Shown: positions 1 to 11,318, counted from the stretch's first letter. The stretch: 64,000 nucleotides of DNA from Aphrocallistes beatrix (GCA_963281255.1 OY725504.1:1984001-2048000); one strand, 5' to 3'. A program made the numbers and translations. Notes: generated from the sequence alone by a model not told the origin.

Positions 1-862
1 GCTATCTACCATTGAGTTTAAAGCAAGCTCGACTATAATTTTCCTCGCTGGCCCTTCATGGTAACAGACGAACAATGCAGGACCATTTTTTCTGAAGGCT
101 AGAGACCATGATAGCAATTACAGTTTTTGTAGGATTATCTGGACATATATTGGATCCTATAATTTTGCCTCCCTTGTATGATATACAGTAAAACTCGGTT
201 AGTACGTACCCCTCCAGGAAGCAGCAAAAATCACGTACTATCCGTAAGTTCGTACTAACCGAGTTGATATTACATAGGAATCTATATAATAAATGAATTC
301 TGGTTCAGAGAAATGAGTACGTACTAAACCGAAGTACGTTGTATCCCCAGTACGTACTAATCGAGTTCTGCTGTACCGGGTTTACGTGAATTTCATCCAT
401 TTGAAGGATGACATGTTTTTGTTCATTCGTAAAAGAACACGTTGCTTGAATCAGGAGTGGAAAGAATTCATTTTCGAGCCCAAATGAAGAGTACAACTTT
501 TCTAAAGTATTGAAGTGAGGAAGTGATAGGCAAGGCATGTGCTGGAGACACTTATAACAAGCTGGCGAGATCAGATGTGTTTTAAGAGATAATATTTGTG
601 TGAGTATGTTGTATCTACGTCAACTTTTGGGAACAGGACTGTTTTCTAATTGGCATTGAATGAATTGGAGTCGAGAGATTTCTGGATGCTCAGATGTTTC
701 CACATCCGAAATGGTATGCATAATATCAATGGCTTGTTGGATATGAACATTCGCTGATGATATATGGGAAGCAGTAGATTCAGAATTCTTAGATGGCTCA
801 CATCGATAAGGCGCACTATAAATTTCATTCACAAGTGATTCAAGTTGTCGAATATCACTCAT
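1..862 (-). pseudogene. P-element (THAP9-like) transposase fragment, interrupted
   Basis: Read on the minus strand from 862 to 1, one frame covers the middle of a P/THAP9-type transposase. A region starting MSDIRQLESL is followed by an in-frame TGA at 620-622, then RRYNILTQILSL, LISPACYK and the first catalytic-Asp segment VILQMDEIHV. A 188-bp MITE (186-373) splits the gene there. After it come YKGGKIIGSN and IAIMVSSLQKKW in the same family order as the copy at 53517-54640, which shares RRYDILTQ, ILQMDGVHI and MVSSLMRKF. Stops follow near position 50. The gene runs off the left edge, and no THAP domain is visible on this strand. The family catalyses DNA transposition in the nucleus. This copy cannot encode an enzyme. 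Family assignment is by motif; decay is seen directly. Confidence 0.72.
186..373. mobile_element. pogo/Tigger-like MITE, 188 bp, TA duplication
   Basis: Terminal inverted repeats begin CAGTAAAACTCGGTTAGTAC on the left and CAGCAGAACTCGATTAGTAC on the right (reverse complement). TA dinucleotides flank both sides (184-185 and 374-375). There is no coding capacity. It sits inside the P-element pseudogene, between the codons for the ILQMDEIHV and YKGGK motifs, so it is younger than that gene. The CAGT start with a TA duplication fits the Tc1/mariner-pogo group. Confidence 0.85.
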
Positions 863-950
863 TCCGACATGCTAAATTCTCGTTTTGTCCCTAGATGCAA
901 GAATATTTACAACCATAATATTATATATACTAGTAGTATATAGAATGCTA

Positions 951-1388
951 TGCTACAACGTTGGTTATCGGGTTCCAGTTTTCAAAGTGCCTGAAAGTCC
1001 GCCTGACCTAAAATAGGCCTGGACACGTGCTCTTCATCGTGAGGATATAAGAGGCCTTCAGGTTGTTTACGTATGCAGCAAACATTTTCAGAAAGAAGAT
1101 ATACAAATAGACTTCATTTTCAAAGTGCCAAAAGGAGATGGTGCTTTTACTGAAGTGCAACGCGTGAAGCCAATGCTGAAGGAAGGTACTGTTCTAAGTC
1201 TACTACCTGGCTGTCCAGCTTACTACTCAACTGAATCTACTAAACGGACTCGCTTGTCATACGATGCGAAAGAAGAGGATTTGATGAATCAAACCCTGCA
1301 ATTTAGTTTGAGATCCGAGAGTGAGGAGGAAATGAAGTTCACCACCAACAAAGACTTGAAGATGAGTAACCTTGAATTCACTACCTAA
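951..1388 (+). pseudogene. THAP-domain fragment of a P-element-like transposase
   Basis: One frame from about 951 to 1388 reads VPVFKVPESPP, an in-frame TAG at 1014-1016, then AWTRALHRED and VVYVCSKHFQKEDI, then a proline/charge-rich stretch ending at the TAA at 1386-1388. The W...A...R spacing and the C-x2-H pair in VCSKHF are the second half of a C2CH THAP zinc finger, the DNA-binding domain of P elements and Kolobok transposases. The orientation is opposite to the P-element body at 1-862, so the two pieces are not one simple gene. They are either a rearranged element or two elements. The internal stop makes it non-functional as read. Confidence 0.62.
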
Positions 1389-2065
1389 GAGTTGGTTTAT
1401 ATGGTTTCCTGATGAAAATAACATCACGTTCGCTCTCACTAAGATGGCTGAAAGAATTATATAGACACATATGTACCTTGAAATCAATTCCTATTTATCT
1501 AACTCAGCCTATTATCATGAACAAAACATTCCCGTTTCCATAGCTGCAATTAATGACATCCGACATATTGAATCTGTGAAGAACTTTCTTTAGTACTCGA
1601 CTCTAAGTCTAAAAACACTAAGCAGTAATTTCATGTACCCCAAGCCAAAGAGCATATTAAGGAGGTCATCAATGATTTACTAACCATTTGATTAACTCTT
1701 TTGTTTTTTTCTATGTGTTGTCCTCCTTTTTAAAGATTCAAAAGATCGTATCCCGATTGGTGTAAGTCCAAAATGGCATACATTCTTATTTACTGAGTTA
1801 TTCCACCAGATACCTGACATGGGCTAAGTGTCACTGTTTACTCATCATGCGGGATATTAAATTTCATATCAAATATGAATGCAACAGTGCTCCTCTACAC
1901 AATGGTGTAATTAGATTTCATCTACGACATATGCTAGCTGAGTTATTCATGTTTGAACGTGACATGCGAATCCGCCGCTGAATCGGTCTAAGATAACACT
2001 CGTAGAATTAGCAAGCAGATTCAAAAATATTTAATAACAACCCTATACTGTCTGCGAGTTTTGGC
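1389..2065. other. no confident gene
   Basis: No long open frame. A weak open stretch around 1395-1590 (for example YYHEQNIPVSIAAINDIRHI) could be the linker part of the THAP element just upstream, but I cannot support that by a signature motif. The rest is AT-rich and unassigned. Confidence 0.4.
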
Positions 2066-2490
2066 ACAATAGGGCAGGTAGATCTAATAGACATACGTGG
2101 TATTCCAGATGGCGAGTTCGAATGGATGCTACAAGTAAATTACCAAGTTCACTTCACTAAATGGGTTTGCTTAAGAAAAGAAAAGAGTGCTAAATAAGTT
2201 GAATATAATTTAGTTTCGATCTTCTATTTACACACTTGGTGTTCCAAATATACTCCAAATACAGAGCTAAATGCACTATGGACTTCTAAAATATACACGG
2301 AAAACCTAGGAAGTCCGAAACGCAGGCGAGGGGTCAGTTGAGAATGCAAATAATCGAACAAAGAATATATTGCAAAGTGTCTTTGAAAATGTTGGTCACT
2401 CTTATCGTGGCAATGAACTTGAGAAAATAGTATATATGAAGAACACTCCACTTCATACAGTCCTTAATAGTAAATTGTTCGCATGCGAAT
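2066..2490 (+). pseudogene. integrase-core fragment (KRBA2/Ginger-type), decayed
   Basis: Around 2073 a frame reads IGQVDLIDIRGIPDGEFEWM and then VHFTKWVCL. This is the typical start of the integrase core in KRBA2-like and Ginger-type proteins, where the D of VDLID is the first catalytic residue. After a stop, a later segment at about 2286-2340 reads IHGKPRKSETQ, the region that precedes the catalytic Glu in the same proteins. Here the usual ER is replaced (GQLRMQ), and a frame change follows (HSYRGNELEKIVYMKNTP). The segment holding the second catalytic Asp is missing or unreadable. The fragment is dead. Such integrases belong to cut-and-paste Ginger elements or to host genes derived from them. 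No terminal repeats were found. Confidence 0.6.
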
Positions 2491-2867
2491 AGTAATTTTC
2501 AATATATGGGTTTTAGGGAATACCTTAAGTGTGAGATACTCGAAATTTAGAGATGTGTAAGTTGTTCATGGGTAGACGGAGTTACTATACGATTTTTGAT
2601 TCGACGCTCAATGACAAGATGGCACAACTTTGAAGGTCTAGACTAGGTGTTTACATCCAGGGAATTTCCCTGTTTATCCAGGGATTTTATCTGAACCACA
2701 AATTTCAAAATTTAACCCGTTCTTTGATTCAGGTCATACGATTAGATAACAATCTTTATATTTCAAATATTTTTCAATTTTTAATCCACATTTTGCATCC
2801 AGGAAAATTGGTTTATCCAAGGATTTCACTAGACTCTAGACCACTAGACTAAAAACGGTTACTATCG

Positions 2868-4690
2868 TACTGAGTACGGTATTTTCTCTATTGAGATGCA
2901 GTGAGACACACTGCACTGGCATATTGAATCTGTATCAATACGCTTTTTGTGATTGGCTACAATAATATCTCTGGTTGAAATGCAGTCGCTGCATTCTTGT
3001 GCTTCCTGAATTTCCAACATCGTGCCCGGTTGGAATGAAACCTAATGAAGCGGTGAACGATCCTCAAATGCTTTGCTGGAAAAATTAGGAAGTCAACGTT
3101 AGAGCTTTACTTGCAGCACACTGTACTTCTATGAGCTGGAGTGGTTTTCTACTGACCTGCAATCTCCTTGAGATACAAAATACGTGGCATAGAATGTCCA
3201 AGTGTTCTTCTCGCCAATTAGTCCATTCTACAGATAAAGTTTGCCACCAATCTATGTCCATGACAGCAAATGAAATGAGAGCAGAAGCTGAGTTTCATTT
3301 CTGGTTGCAGGGTATGCGCGGTGAGCTTCGACGCATCTTGGCACAGGCGCGGGAATTTTAGTAATCAAGGATTCGCCGAGTGTATCGAAGTTTAATTGGG
3401 AAACTCCTTGACACTTTCCTTTAAAAACGCGTGTGTAATAAATGTATCAGATGGACGGAAGAACGTAAGTAGGAATATCCAGAGGATTATAGCGAATAGT
3501 GGGAGAAACATTCCAGCGACTGTCTGGCAAACTTTTCTGGAAGAAGTTAGGCGATAGAATTTCCCGCTGGAATAGAGATATTGGTACATAGATCAGTTAA
3601 TAAGCTTTCTCTAGCCTACACAGGAGATGGAGACTCAAGATTTTTCAAAAAGAAAATAATCCTTACAAATGAGTGGAAGTTATCCGAAAGAAGAATGCCT
3701 AGGCACACGAAAGAACGATTAAAGAAACACTTCAAAAAGAAGAGGATTACTTGAACAATACCCTCCAAACCAATACCCACATCAAAAGTCGAGAGAATTG
3801 GTCATCTATATGCCCTTGTTATTGGTAAGAACGGAAGCAGAACACCACTAGACATTGAAAACGCGCTTTACACAATGATGAATCATTTGTTCGAGGAGAA
3901 CGATCATTACACACTCTCAAAAGAATCCTAGTGTTACTTTCAAAAGGGTCTCGCAATTTCAGCTTAGAATACTTCTCATCCACCTCCCAAATTCCGACAG
4001 CCATTTCTGGATTAAGAGTTTTCACGCCTGGAAGATATTTTCAAGATATTTGCAAGCATTGAAATGTGTTCAGAACTGTAATGAGTCGCTGCATTCAATT
4101 GTGTAGCATAATACTCTAAAATCGAAAGTGTAGGACAAAAGTCGCTCCAAGTTGCTGCTGCTATTGCTGTGTGTTCTTCAATGATGCTCACTGCTATTCT
4201 TGCAGATCAAGGAACCCAATATTCCTGCACAAGTTTATCACTAGCATCGATAGATAAAGAAAGGAACCGCTGTAAAAAACCATTCTGGCTAAAAAGCGTC
4301 GGAGAGTTCTCAAATCCCAATTCTTGCAGCCGAATCCTCTAGGCATAATCGTGAAAAAGATACTACGACCTATAAATCTGGAAGTTTTGGTATTAAGCTA
4401 TCATCTGTTGCCATGAAAGAATTACCTTTCATGAGTGTTAACCCTGATGATTCTGAAACAATTTGCCTGGAATGTGAACACCAGCCGGGGTAAAGAGGAC
4501 GAATGATGACTGGTTAGGCTGTGAGTTCTGCCTGAGATGGTTTCACTGTGGATGTGTCAATACTAGTCTAAAGGACGTAGGTGATGATCCTTATATCTGT
4601 AGGAAATGCGACTTGGAATTCGAGTCCTGTGTAGAACCTGTACAACTATATAATAAGCAAATTCAACTGTATGCAGGCAACCATATAATC
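2868..4690 (+). pseudogene. Mutator-like transposase with C-terminal PHD finger, decayed (copy A)
   Basis: Several frames must be combined, so this is a pseudogene. At 3018-3290 SEFPTSCPVGMKPNEA and LLAAHCTSMSWS are nearly identical to the ORF at 46653-47732. At about 3298 VCAVSFDASWHRRGNFSNQG is the conserved first-Asp motif of the Mutator-like transposase family (DGSWxxRG type). At about 3420-3640 a cysteine pair is followed by W..H..DC.ANFSG and then TGDGDSRFF, the second acidic motif. Near 4065 QNCNESLHSIV matches the NES motif of the family. At 4463-4620, across one frameshift, CLEC, CEFC, WFHCGC and CRKC form a C4HC3 PHD finger. The coupling of transposase and PHD recurs at 12286-14715. 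Terminal repeats were not identified. Confidence 0.72.
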
Positions 4691-5047
4691 TGATCAGATG
4701 GAAAGTAAACTAGCCTCCTGAGTTAACTGAGTTTAGATGCATCGCAATTACCCTTTAGAAGCTATTCAAGGTAAAAAAATCATATAAATAAGAAAGAAAC
4801 TAAGAAGACGATTTCAAGTTAGTATAATGCATTTCGGGGAATTAAAGCAAGTAAGAACATACCAAAGAGGCCCCATTAGTATTTTATCCTTTTATCTACG
4901 ACGTATAAATACTTTTGAGTCATAAGAAAACCATGGCACACCATTAATGCTGGGACCAAGTGCTCTCCGGTAATTTCGCTACTGGAAGATTTACGGTCTA
5001 GATCGGACCGGTTCGTGATTATTACTGATCCCAATTTATACAATCGT
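4691..5047. other. AT-rich, no feature recognised
   Basis: Between the PHD-finger end of the Mutator-like relic and the palindromic repeat at 5048. Possibly the non-coding 3-prime end of that element; no terminal repeat could be assigned. Confidence 0.4.
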
Positions 5048-5133
5048 CCTTACTATTAAAACTCGATTAATGTTTGTGTATGTATATATACGTATATATA
5101 TATATACATACACAAACATTAATCGAGTTTTAG
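5048..5133. repeat. palindrome made from two HINE-like 5-prime ends
   Basis: The sequence TTACTATTAAAACTCGATTA at the left is mirrored at the right by its reverse complement (TAATCGAGTTTTAG). The centre is a (TA)-rich tract, giving arms of roughly 33 bp. The same 30-bp start sequence recurs at 18688, 21119, 28409, 34557, 41239 and 43181, where it precedes a (TA)n tract. Here two such ends face each other with no element body. Confidence 0.8.
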
Positions 5134-6110
5134 ATTTTCAGAGGTCGTTTAAGGGGACTTCTAAGTGTTTGGTTTGTATAATACAATTTTTCGCATAGAA
5201 CTGAGCTATGAATGGGTTTGATGCGAAAAATTTGGATTTTTTAAATGGAATGTTGCTACATTCCAGTGTTGCTGTGGAAACGTAATTTGGTCAATTGGGT
5301 CATATCTTGAAAACCGCAAGAGATAGACATTAAAATTTAATGCTATTTGATAGCGAATAGACTACTTCCTATTAAGCAATAATATACTTTCTATGGTTTA
5401 TATGAGATATTCGACAATTTATCAAATATATGACCCTACTGACCAAATTACGACTCCATAGCAACACTGGAATGTAGCAACAGTCCATGAAAAATTTCCA
5501 AATAGCTAATAGACTACTTCCTATTACGTGTTATAAAATTTCTACGTCTAAATTGAATAGTTCACGAGTTATTCGACATGTTACCAAATGTGACCAATAT
5601 GATAAATTGCCAAATAACTCGTAAACCACTGAATTTAGGCGTAGAATAATTGCTTAATAGGAAGTAGTATATTGGCTATCAAATAAGATCAAATTGAATG
5701 CCTAGATCAGTGTTTCTCAACCTTTTTCTTCTCGCGGCACCCTTTCTAAACTTATACCTTTCAGCGGCACCCCTTAATTTGACTTAGGGGCAGGCCAATG
5801 AACAAATGATAGTAAAGTGGAGATTGATTTGAATTATTACGACTATATTATAGGATAACTAATTAATAAACTAGGAAATTATTGTGAATATTGCGTAATA
5901 AATTATTCCAGAGGATTGTCAGAGGACAATCATCAAATTCAACATTGACAATGGTATCAATAGAAAATAAAATAAAGCAGTATGCAAGTGTGGTAAGGCC
6001 TGCGGCACCCCCTAGAGGAAGTAAATGGCACCCCAGGGTGCCGCGGCACCCCGGTTGAGAACCACTGGCCTAGATAGTGCGGCTTTCAAGATATAGGTCT
6101 CTGAAAATCA
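5134..6110. repeat. foldback repeat family FB-A, copy 1
   Basis: The left end begins GATTTTCAGAGGTCGTTTAA and the right end near 6090-6110 carries the reverse complement (GGTCTCTGAAAATC). Inner segments also pair, including TGTTGCTACATTCCAGTGTT on the left and its reverse complement around 5465-5490. The second copy is at 17728-18530. No coding capacity. A hAT MITE (5708-6067) interrupts it with an exact 8-bp target duplication. Confidence 0.75.
5708..6067. mobile_element. hAT MITE, 360 bp, TSD GCCTAGAT
   Basis: The ends are CAGTGTTTCTCAACC and, in reverse complement, CAGTGGTTCTCAACCGGGGT. Both are followed by GCGGCACCC-type subterminal sequence. The 8-bp duplication GCCTAGAT is at 5700-5707 and again at 6068-6075. 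CAGTG ends with 8-bp duplications define the hAT superfamily. There is no ORF, so the element is non-autonomous. It lies inside repeat FB-A. Confidence 0.92.
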
Positions 6111-6183
6111 GTAAATTTTCAACAAATATAACATATTGAGCAATTACATGATGACTAATCAAAATTTAACAACGGATATAGGG

Positions 6184-7110
6184 CTGTCCCAAAAGTCCCT
6201 TACCGATTTGATAGAAAACTAATTCAAGTAAACATATTATACAAATTCGTCGTCAAAACGTTCAATATATTCCCCCTTCAACTTTCTTCACCGATCCCAT
6301 CTCTCTGACAATTTATCTATGCCTGTGGCGAAGAAATCTGGGGGGGTACCTCTGACCCAGTGATTTACCGCCCGCTCCAAGTCTTTAAATTCGCTAAATC
6401 TTTTGCCACGTAGGGTTTTTTTCATTTCTCCGAATAGCCAATAATCGCTCGGTGTTAGGTCTGGGCTATAGGGTAGGTGTGGAAGGCATTCAAAGTCTAA
6501 GCTTCGAATAGCATCATTTGTTTTACTACTGACATGGGGCCTTGCGTTATCATGTTGCAGAAGAACGCCACGGGTGAGTTTGACACGCCTCTCTCGCTTT
6601 TTCACTTCCCTCAATTCTTCTAGCTCCCTTACGTAGTAGTTGCTATTGATGGTACTTTTCTTAGGAAGCCAGTCAATTGACAATATACCCTTTATATCCC
6701 AAAATACTGTGGCCATACGTTTGCCTGCCGATGGAGCACACTTTACCTTGATAGGGACGGCTTCATGCTTCCTTTTCCACTGACTACTTTGGAATTTACT
6801 TTCTGGTTCATAGTAATGGAACCACGATTCATCTCCGGTGACTATGCGATCTAAGAAGTATTTCTCACTACGCCATGATTTAAGTAAATCACGACTACAT
6901 CTCACTCTCTCCCGCTTTTGTTCTTCTGATAAAAGTTTCGGGACCCATCTTGCCACAACCTTTGTCATTTCTTGTTCATCCCTGATAATCATATGAATGG
7001 TTGATTTTGGGAGTCCTCTCCTCTAACTGCCTGACAGTAGCACGTCTATCCTCATCCAGTACTCTCTCTATCGACTCAATCCAAATTCACTTAAAATTCA
7101 ATTCATTCTA
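6184..7110 (-). pseudogene. mariner transposase, N-terminally broken (M1)
   Basis: An open frame at 6288-6992 encodes 234 aa. It has VTGDESWFHY, then QHDNARPH and YSPDLTPSDYWLFG, with 34 residues between the second and third Asp, so this is the DD34D mariner catalytic core. WVPKLLSEEQ precedes it. Upstream to about 7085 another frame continues the N-terminal helix-turn-helix part (IERVLDEDRRATVRQLEE), so there is a frameshift near 6990-7010 and the start is lost. The element's left end, near 6184, reads AGGGCTGTCCCAAAAGTCCC. A matching right end was not found, so the element is truncated. All three catalytic Asp residues are kept, but no full-length enzyme can be made. Confidence 0.85.
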
Positions 7111-7378
7111 AAAACTGAAAATGCTCACTTTCACTTTGCTCTTACAAGGATATCTTGCAAAAAGCATTATTTCGCGCTCACAATAAACCAGAGTTGGAAT
7201 CGCCTTCGGTTCGGGTTGTGAAAGTCGACCAAATTCCAAATCTGCAAAATTTAGAAAAATCAATTGAAACAAATGGTATTTTTATACAAGCACTATATTG
7301 TTAGTTAGTAGTTTTTTGCATTGTTCCATTCTGACAAACTTGCTACATCTTAACGGTATTCATCGTGTAACATCTGGG
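7111..7378. other. spacer before the Harbinger element
   Basis: AT-rich with no ORF or repeat recognised. The Harbinger terminal sequence begins at 7379. Confidence 0.4.
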
Positions 7379-7580
7379 GCCGTATTCACTAAGAAGCACT
7401 AAGTTCGAACTTAAGTATTAAGTTCGAACTTAGTTAAGTAGGAGCAAAACCTGTATTCACTAAGAGTTCGTACTTAAGTACTAAGTTTAAACTTAGTTAA
7501 GTTCGAACTTAACTCGTATTCACCAAGATTTAAGTTCGAACTTAAGTTTATACTTAACTAAGTTCGAACTTAAGTACCAA
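7379..7580. repeat. Harbinger left end with subterminal palindromes
   Basis: It begins GGCCGTATTCACTAAGAAGC and continues with tightly repeated AAGTTCGAACTTAAG-type palindromes and two more TATTCAC(T/C)AAG motifs. The terminal motif GCCGTATTCACTAAG is shared with the independent Harbinger element at 55150-57002. Similar palindromes recur at 11600-11690 and 15837-15942. They are read here as displaced parts of the right end. No perfect right terminus (GAATACGGCC) was found. Confidence 0.75.
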
Positions 7581-7914
7581 CTTTTATTATCAATTTACTA
7601 TCTAATGCATCAATAATGTTCGATCAATGTTTCTTACTAGTTACAATGGCTTCCAAATAGTATTGAAATTTCATTACTTAAAATATGCTATAATATAAGC
7701 ATTTCTAAAGATTCATGTGAACTATTTAAATGTTAGTAAGGAATGTAAATATAGTATTACATATGTGATTTAATCTATGAAATAGGAATGTAATCTAAAT
7801 ACATTGTAAATATTCTAATCGTTGTTAAGGTAATTATTATTCTCATAATACGGAAAGTATAAATTAAATAATAAGTTCCAGAATCATGCAATTTTGATTA
7901 TTATATCTTTTAAA

Positions 7915-8957
7915 ATGGCAGGATTAATTCCAATATTTATAGCTGAAGAAGACGAGGAGAACTCTCTAGGTCGAGAGCGAGTTTTCAGAGATCGTAGGGA
8001 TCCATTGGATTGCTTTGAAGATTTTGAACTTGTCCAGCGGTACCGTTTCTCAAGATCAGCGATACTGCGAATTACTGATTTGCTTAAAAACCATTTAAAT
8101 TCAACTGATCGGTCCCATGCAGCACCTCCACACGTGCAAGCTTGTGTAGCTTTTCAATTCTTTGCTTCGGGTGCATTCCAAATGATCTGTGGAGATGGAG
8201 TTCAAGTGAGTTAATCTTCGGCCAGTCGTTATATTAGCGCTGTTGCACTTGGTTTGCAAGAAAATTACTCAAAATTTGTCAGGATGCCCTCATCTACAGA
8301 GAAACCTAATATTAAATCTCAATTTTATGACATTACACACCTTCCAGGGGTACTTGGGTTGGTTGATGGGACGCATATAAGGATTCAAAAGTCTAGCGAA
8401 AACGAAGCTGATTATGTAAACCGAAATTTCTACCATTCTATCAATGTCCAAGCTTTGTGTCTACCAGATGGTCAGTTCGGTGATGTTATGGCAAGATTTC
8501 CCGGATCCGTACATGTATTTGGAAACTATCACAGGTTGGAATTTATGTTGAAAATAATTTATTGGTCGGAGAGCATATATTGGGCGGCAGTGGGTATATG
8601 CTTAAACAATGTCTTTTAACACCCTGTCGACAACCGACTACAGAAGCTCAAAACGATTATAAATACTCACACAAGAAAACGCGTGTTTTGATAGAACAAA
8701 CTTTTGGAAGATGGAAGCGGCGATTTCATTTTCTCCATGGTGAAATCCGGATGGCTCCAGACAAGGTTTGCATCATCATTAACGCATGTGCTGTCCTGCA
8801 TAATATGGCAATTGCTTGGAAGCAACAAATGTCCGAAGACCTACCTCCTCATGACATCACTATGGATGAAGATTTAAATTTAGAGGACTCTTCTGCAGTT
8901 GGACAATTGGCTGCTAAACATTATAGGGACCAATTTGTTATCCATAATTTCAGTTAA
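7915..8957 (+). pseudogene. PIF/Harbinger transposase (DDE_Tnp_4 type), inactivated
   Basis: The start is the ATG at 7915 (MAGLIPIFIA). One frame runs to an in-frame TAA at 8212-8214 and continues as SSASRYISAVALGLQ. It reaches GLVDGTHIRIQ, with the first catalytic Asp near 8365, then YVNRNFYHSINVQ. The second-Asp motif, usually GSxHDS, is corrupted (FPGSVHVFGN near 8500). The frame shifts between about 8535 and 8562. The final frame, 8562-8957, has ILGGSGY, LLTPCRQP, RVLIEQTFGRWKRRF (catalytic Glu) and CAVLHN, and stops at 8957. Total length matches the family. The gene has one stop, one frameshift and a lost Asp. The partner Myb-like gene follows on the same strand. Confidence 0.9.
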
Positions 8958-9308
8958 AATATTAAATAGAATATCGTACAAATTTAATTAATAATTAATA
9001 TTAGGAAATTCAAATTTTTACAGGGAATTAAACTTTCTTCGGCTGACAGTTAAAAATCAAAGACTGATATTCAAGTACATGATTAAATATTAGTAACAAG
9101 TAAAAACATTATATATTTATGAGGTATGATATTCTAAAGACATCAATTACATTCATTTTGACACAAGTAATCAAAATCAAACGAAAAATAACACGGCTAA
9201 ATGTTGTGTATATATATCAAAGATTCCCAAAATATATCATAAATAGCTCGCTAATTGCATGGTCTTTCATCCGGTTCATATAAATTGCGAATGATTATCA
9301 TAATATCC
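8958..9308. other. intergenic space of the Harbinger element
   Basis: AT-rich spacer between the transposase stop and the start of the Myb-like gene. No motif recognised. Confidence 0.4.
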
Positions 9309-9736
9309 ATGACAGAAATGGAAAAAGTACGCAAAACAAATTGGACGAAGGAAGAGGAATGCACTGATCGAATGCATTGAAATTGCTGGCGATTCAATTA
9401 GGGGGTCAGGAAATACCGCCGAAATCAATAAGATAAAAAAGGCACTGGATCGACATCGCAGGGAAAGTAAATTCGTTACATGCAAGTAATCGAGGGGTTG
9501 AAGAGGTCAAAAAGAAGTGGAACAACCTGAAACTAGCCGCTAAATCAAAAGTTGATGCTAGTCATAGGGAGGCTAGTAGGACTGGCGGTGGCTCTAACTC
9601 TGCTGGTGTCGTAGAAGATGTTGAGTCGCTCATTCTCTCAGCAGACAAGACCATGACAAACACCGAGAGAATATCTCAAATGTTTGAGAGCAGCCCATCT
9701 TTCATGGGGGTTCAGGCACAGTGGATCTCTTCCAAG

Positions 9737-11318
9737 CAGAGGCGTAGCTTACACCTATGTCGCCCGGGGCGGATGTATTTCATGCCGCCCCTCAACACAT
9801 ATTTCTACCTCAACTTGGCAAGTGTATTAACTTAATTTGTGGTGTGTTTTGTGTGTTAATTTAAAATACTATTCATACTCGTATTAGCTGGAAAAAGCAT
9901 GTTCAAATTCAAAATACCTTGGAAAATTCTGAGTTTACCAATATATACAATACACATTATATCATATCAAAACATTACTAAATGTTCAAAGTAATCTCCC
10001 TTGTACTTAACCACGAGCTTTAACCGCTCTACCCACGTATAAAATGTCTTTTTATACTCCTCTTCCGGGATGTTTCTAAGGTACCGCTGAATTGTCCTCC
10101 CAAGTTGCATCCTCTCATCAAAAGTCTTCCCTGCTAGGTGTTTTTTGAGACCATCAAATAGCCAAAAGTCACAGGGTGCTAGGTCTGGACTATAAGGAGG
10201 GTGATATAATTCGACAAGCCTCATGGACTCCAATTTGTCCTTCACCTGCTTCGATTTATGGGGTCTGGCATTATCGTGCAATAATTTTATCCCCCTGAGT
10301 CCACATCCTGGACGACGCTCTAGATAGTGTTTCTTTATAGCAGGAAGTATCACCGTTGCATAAAAGTTTCCTGTAACAGTCCTACCCTTTGGGGGTGCAA
10401 ATTTGACACACTGGGCCATATGCATCAAATAATATCGTGTACATAACCTTGCGGCCCCAATGGTCCGGACGGGGGATTGCAAGTGGATCTGTGCCTTTCG
10501 GGAGTCATACTCTATTCTGTTCCTTACGTAATGGCTCTGAAAACCGTATCCAGGTTTCATCTCCTATACAGATCTCGAATAATCGCCTTTCATTGCAATG
10601 ACCATAAATTTTCAGGAGAGACTTAGCTGCATTCAATCGGGCCTTCTTTTGACTGTCAGAAAGCAAATGCGGGACCCAACGGGAACAAACTTTCCTCAGG
10701 CCAAGATGCAAACTCAAAATCTCATGAACTGTTCCCGATGACAAGTCAACATGGTTAGCAATACCCTCAATCGTGATATGTGGTTCTTCTTCAATCATTT
10801 TGGATACCAGAGAGATATTATTAGTGGTGGTCGCCGTAACCGGTCTTCCAGCCCGAGGGTCATCTGCTATCGCCTCTCTCCCCTCACGAAAATGAATACT
10901 CCACTTCTTGACGGTAGATTCTGAACAAGCATCACGGCCATAAACTCGGGATAGATCATTGAAAATATTCCTCGGAGTGTCTCCAAGAAGCGACCTGATT
11001 TTAATATAGGCTCTATGCTCTACATTAATTTCTGGTATTTTTGATGCCATAAATATCAGTGAGTCAAACAGCCAAATGTAAAATTGATGTAACTTCTCAA
11101 GTATTTGATCAATTTAGATAAACTAAGCAGTAAATAGAGTTTAAATATGGATCTGTAATAATCACACTAGAACTGATTTTAAATAAGGCTAGCAAAGAAA
11201 TGATAGGTAGGGTTACGAACTTATTGAATGCTCTAAGTATTTTATGAAACACAAGGTCAAGTGCCGCTCCCTGTTAAGCGCCGCCAGGGGCGGTCCGCCC
11301 CCCCTAGCTACGCCACTG
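9737..11318. mobile_element. hAT element, 1582 bp, TSD CTTCCAAG
   Basis: The ends are CAGAGGCGTAGCTTA and, in reverse complement, CAGTGGCGTAGCTAGGGGGG. The 8-bp duplication CTTCCAAG is at 9729-9736 and 11319-11326. It interrupts the Myb-like gene, and removing it joins the coding halves at the duplicated octamer. It carries no hAT transposase. Most of its interior is a mariner-type transposase gene on the minus strand (9967-11050), so it appears to be a short hAT carrier invaded by a mariner. Confidence 0.93.
9967..11050 (-). pseudogene. mariner transposase (M2), one nonsense codon and one frameshift
   Basis: Starting at the ATG at 11050, MASKIPEINVEHRAYIKIRS leads an N-terminal helix-turn-helix (SESTVKKWSIHFREGR, then ITIEGIANHVDLSSGTVHEI) and WVPHLLSDSQ. 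GDETWI holds the first Asp. A TGA at 10505-10507 replaces the usual Trp, the same frame continues to about 10390, and a one-base shift follows. The last frame, ending at 9967, has LLHDNARPH and PPYSPDLAPCDFWLF with 34 residues between Asp 2 and Asp 3 (DD34D), ending GDYFEHLVMF. Length is about 345 codons, normal for mariner. It shares MASK and the C-terminal motifs with M3 and M4. Terminal repeats were not resolved. It lies inside the hAT at 9737-11318. Confidence 0.9.
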
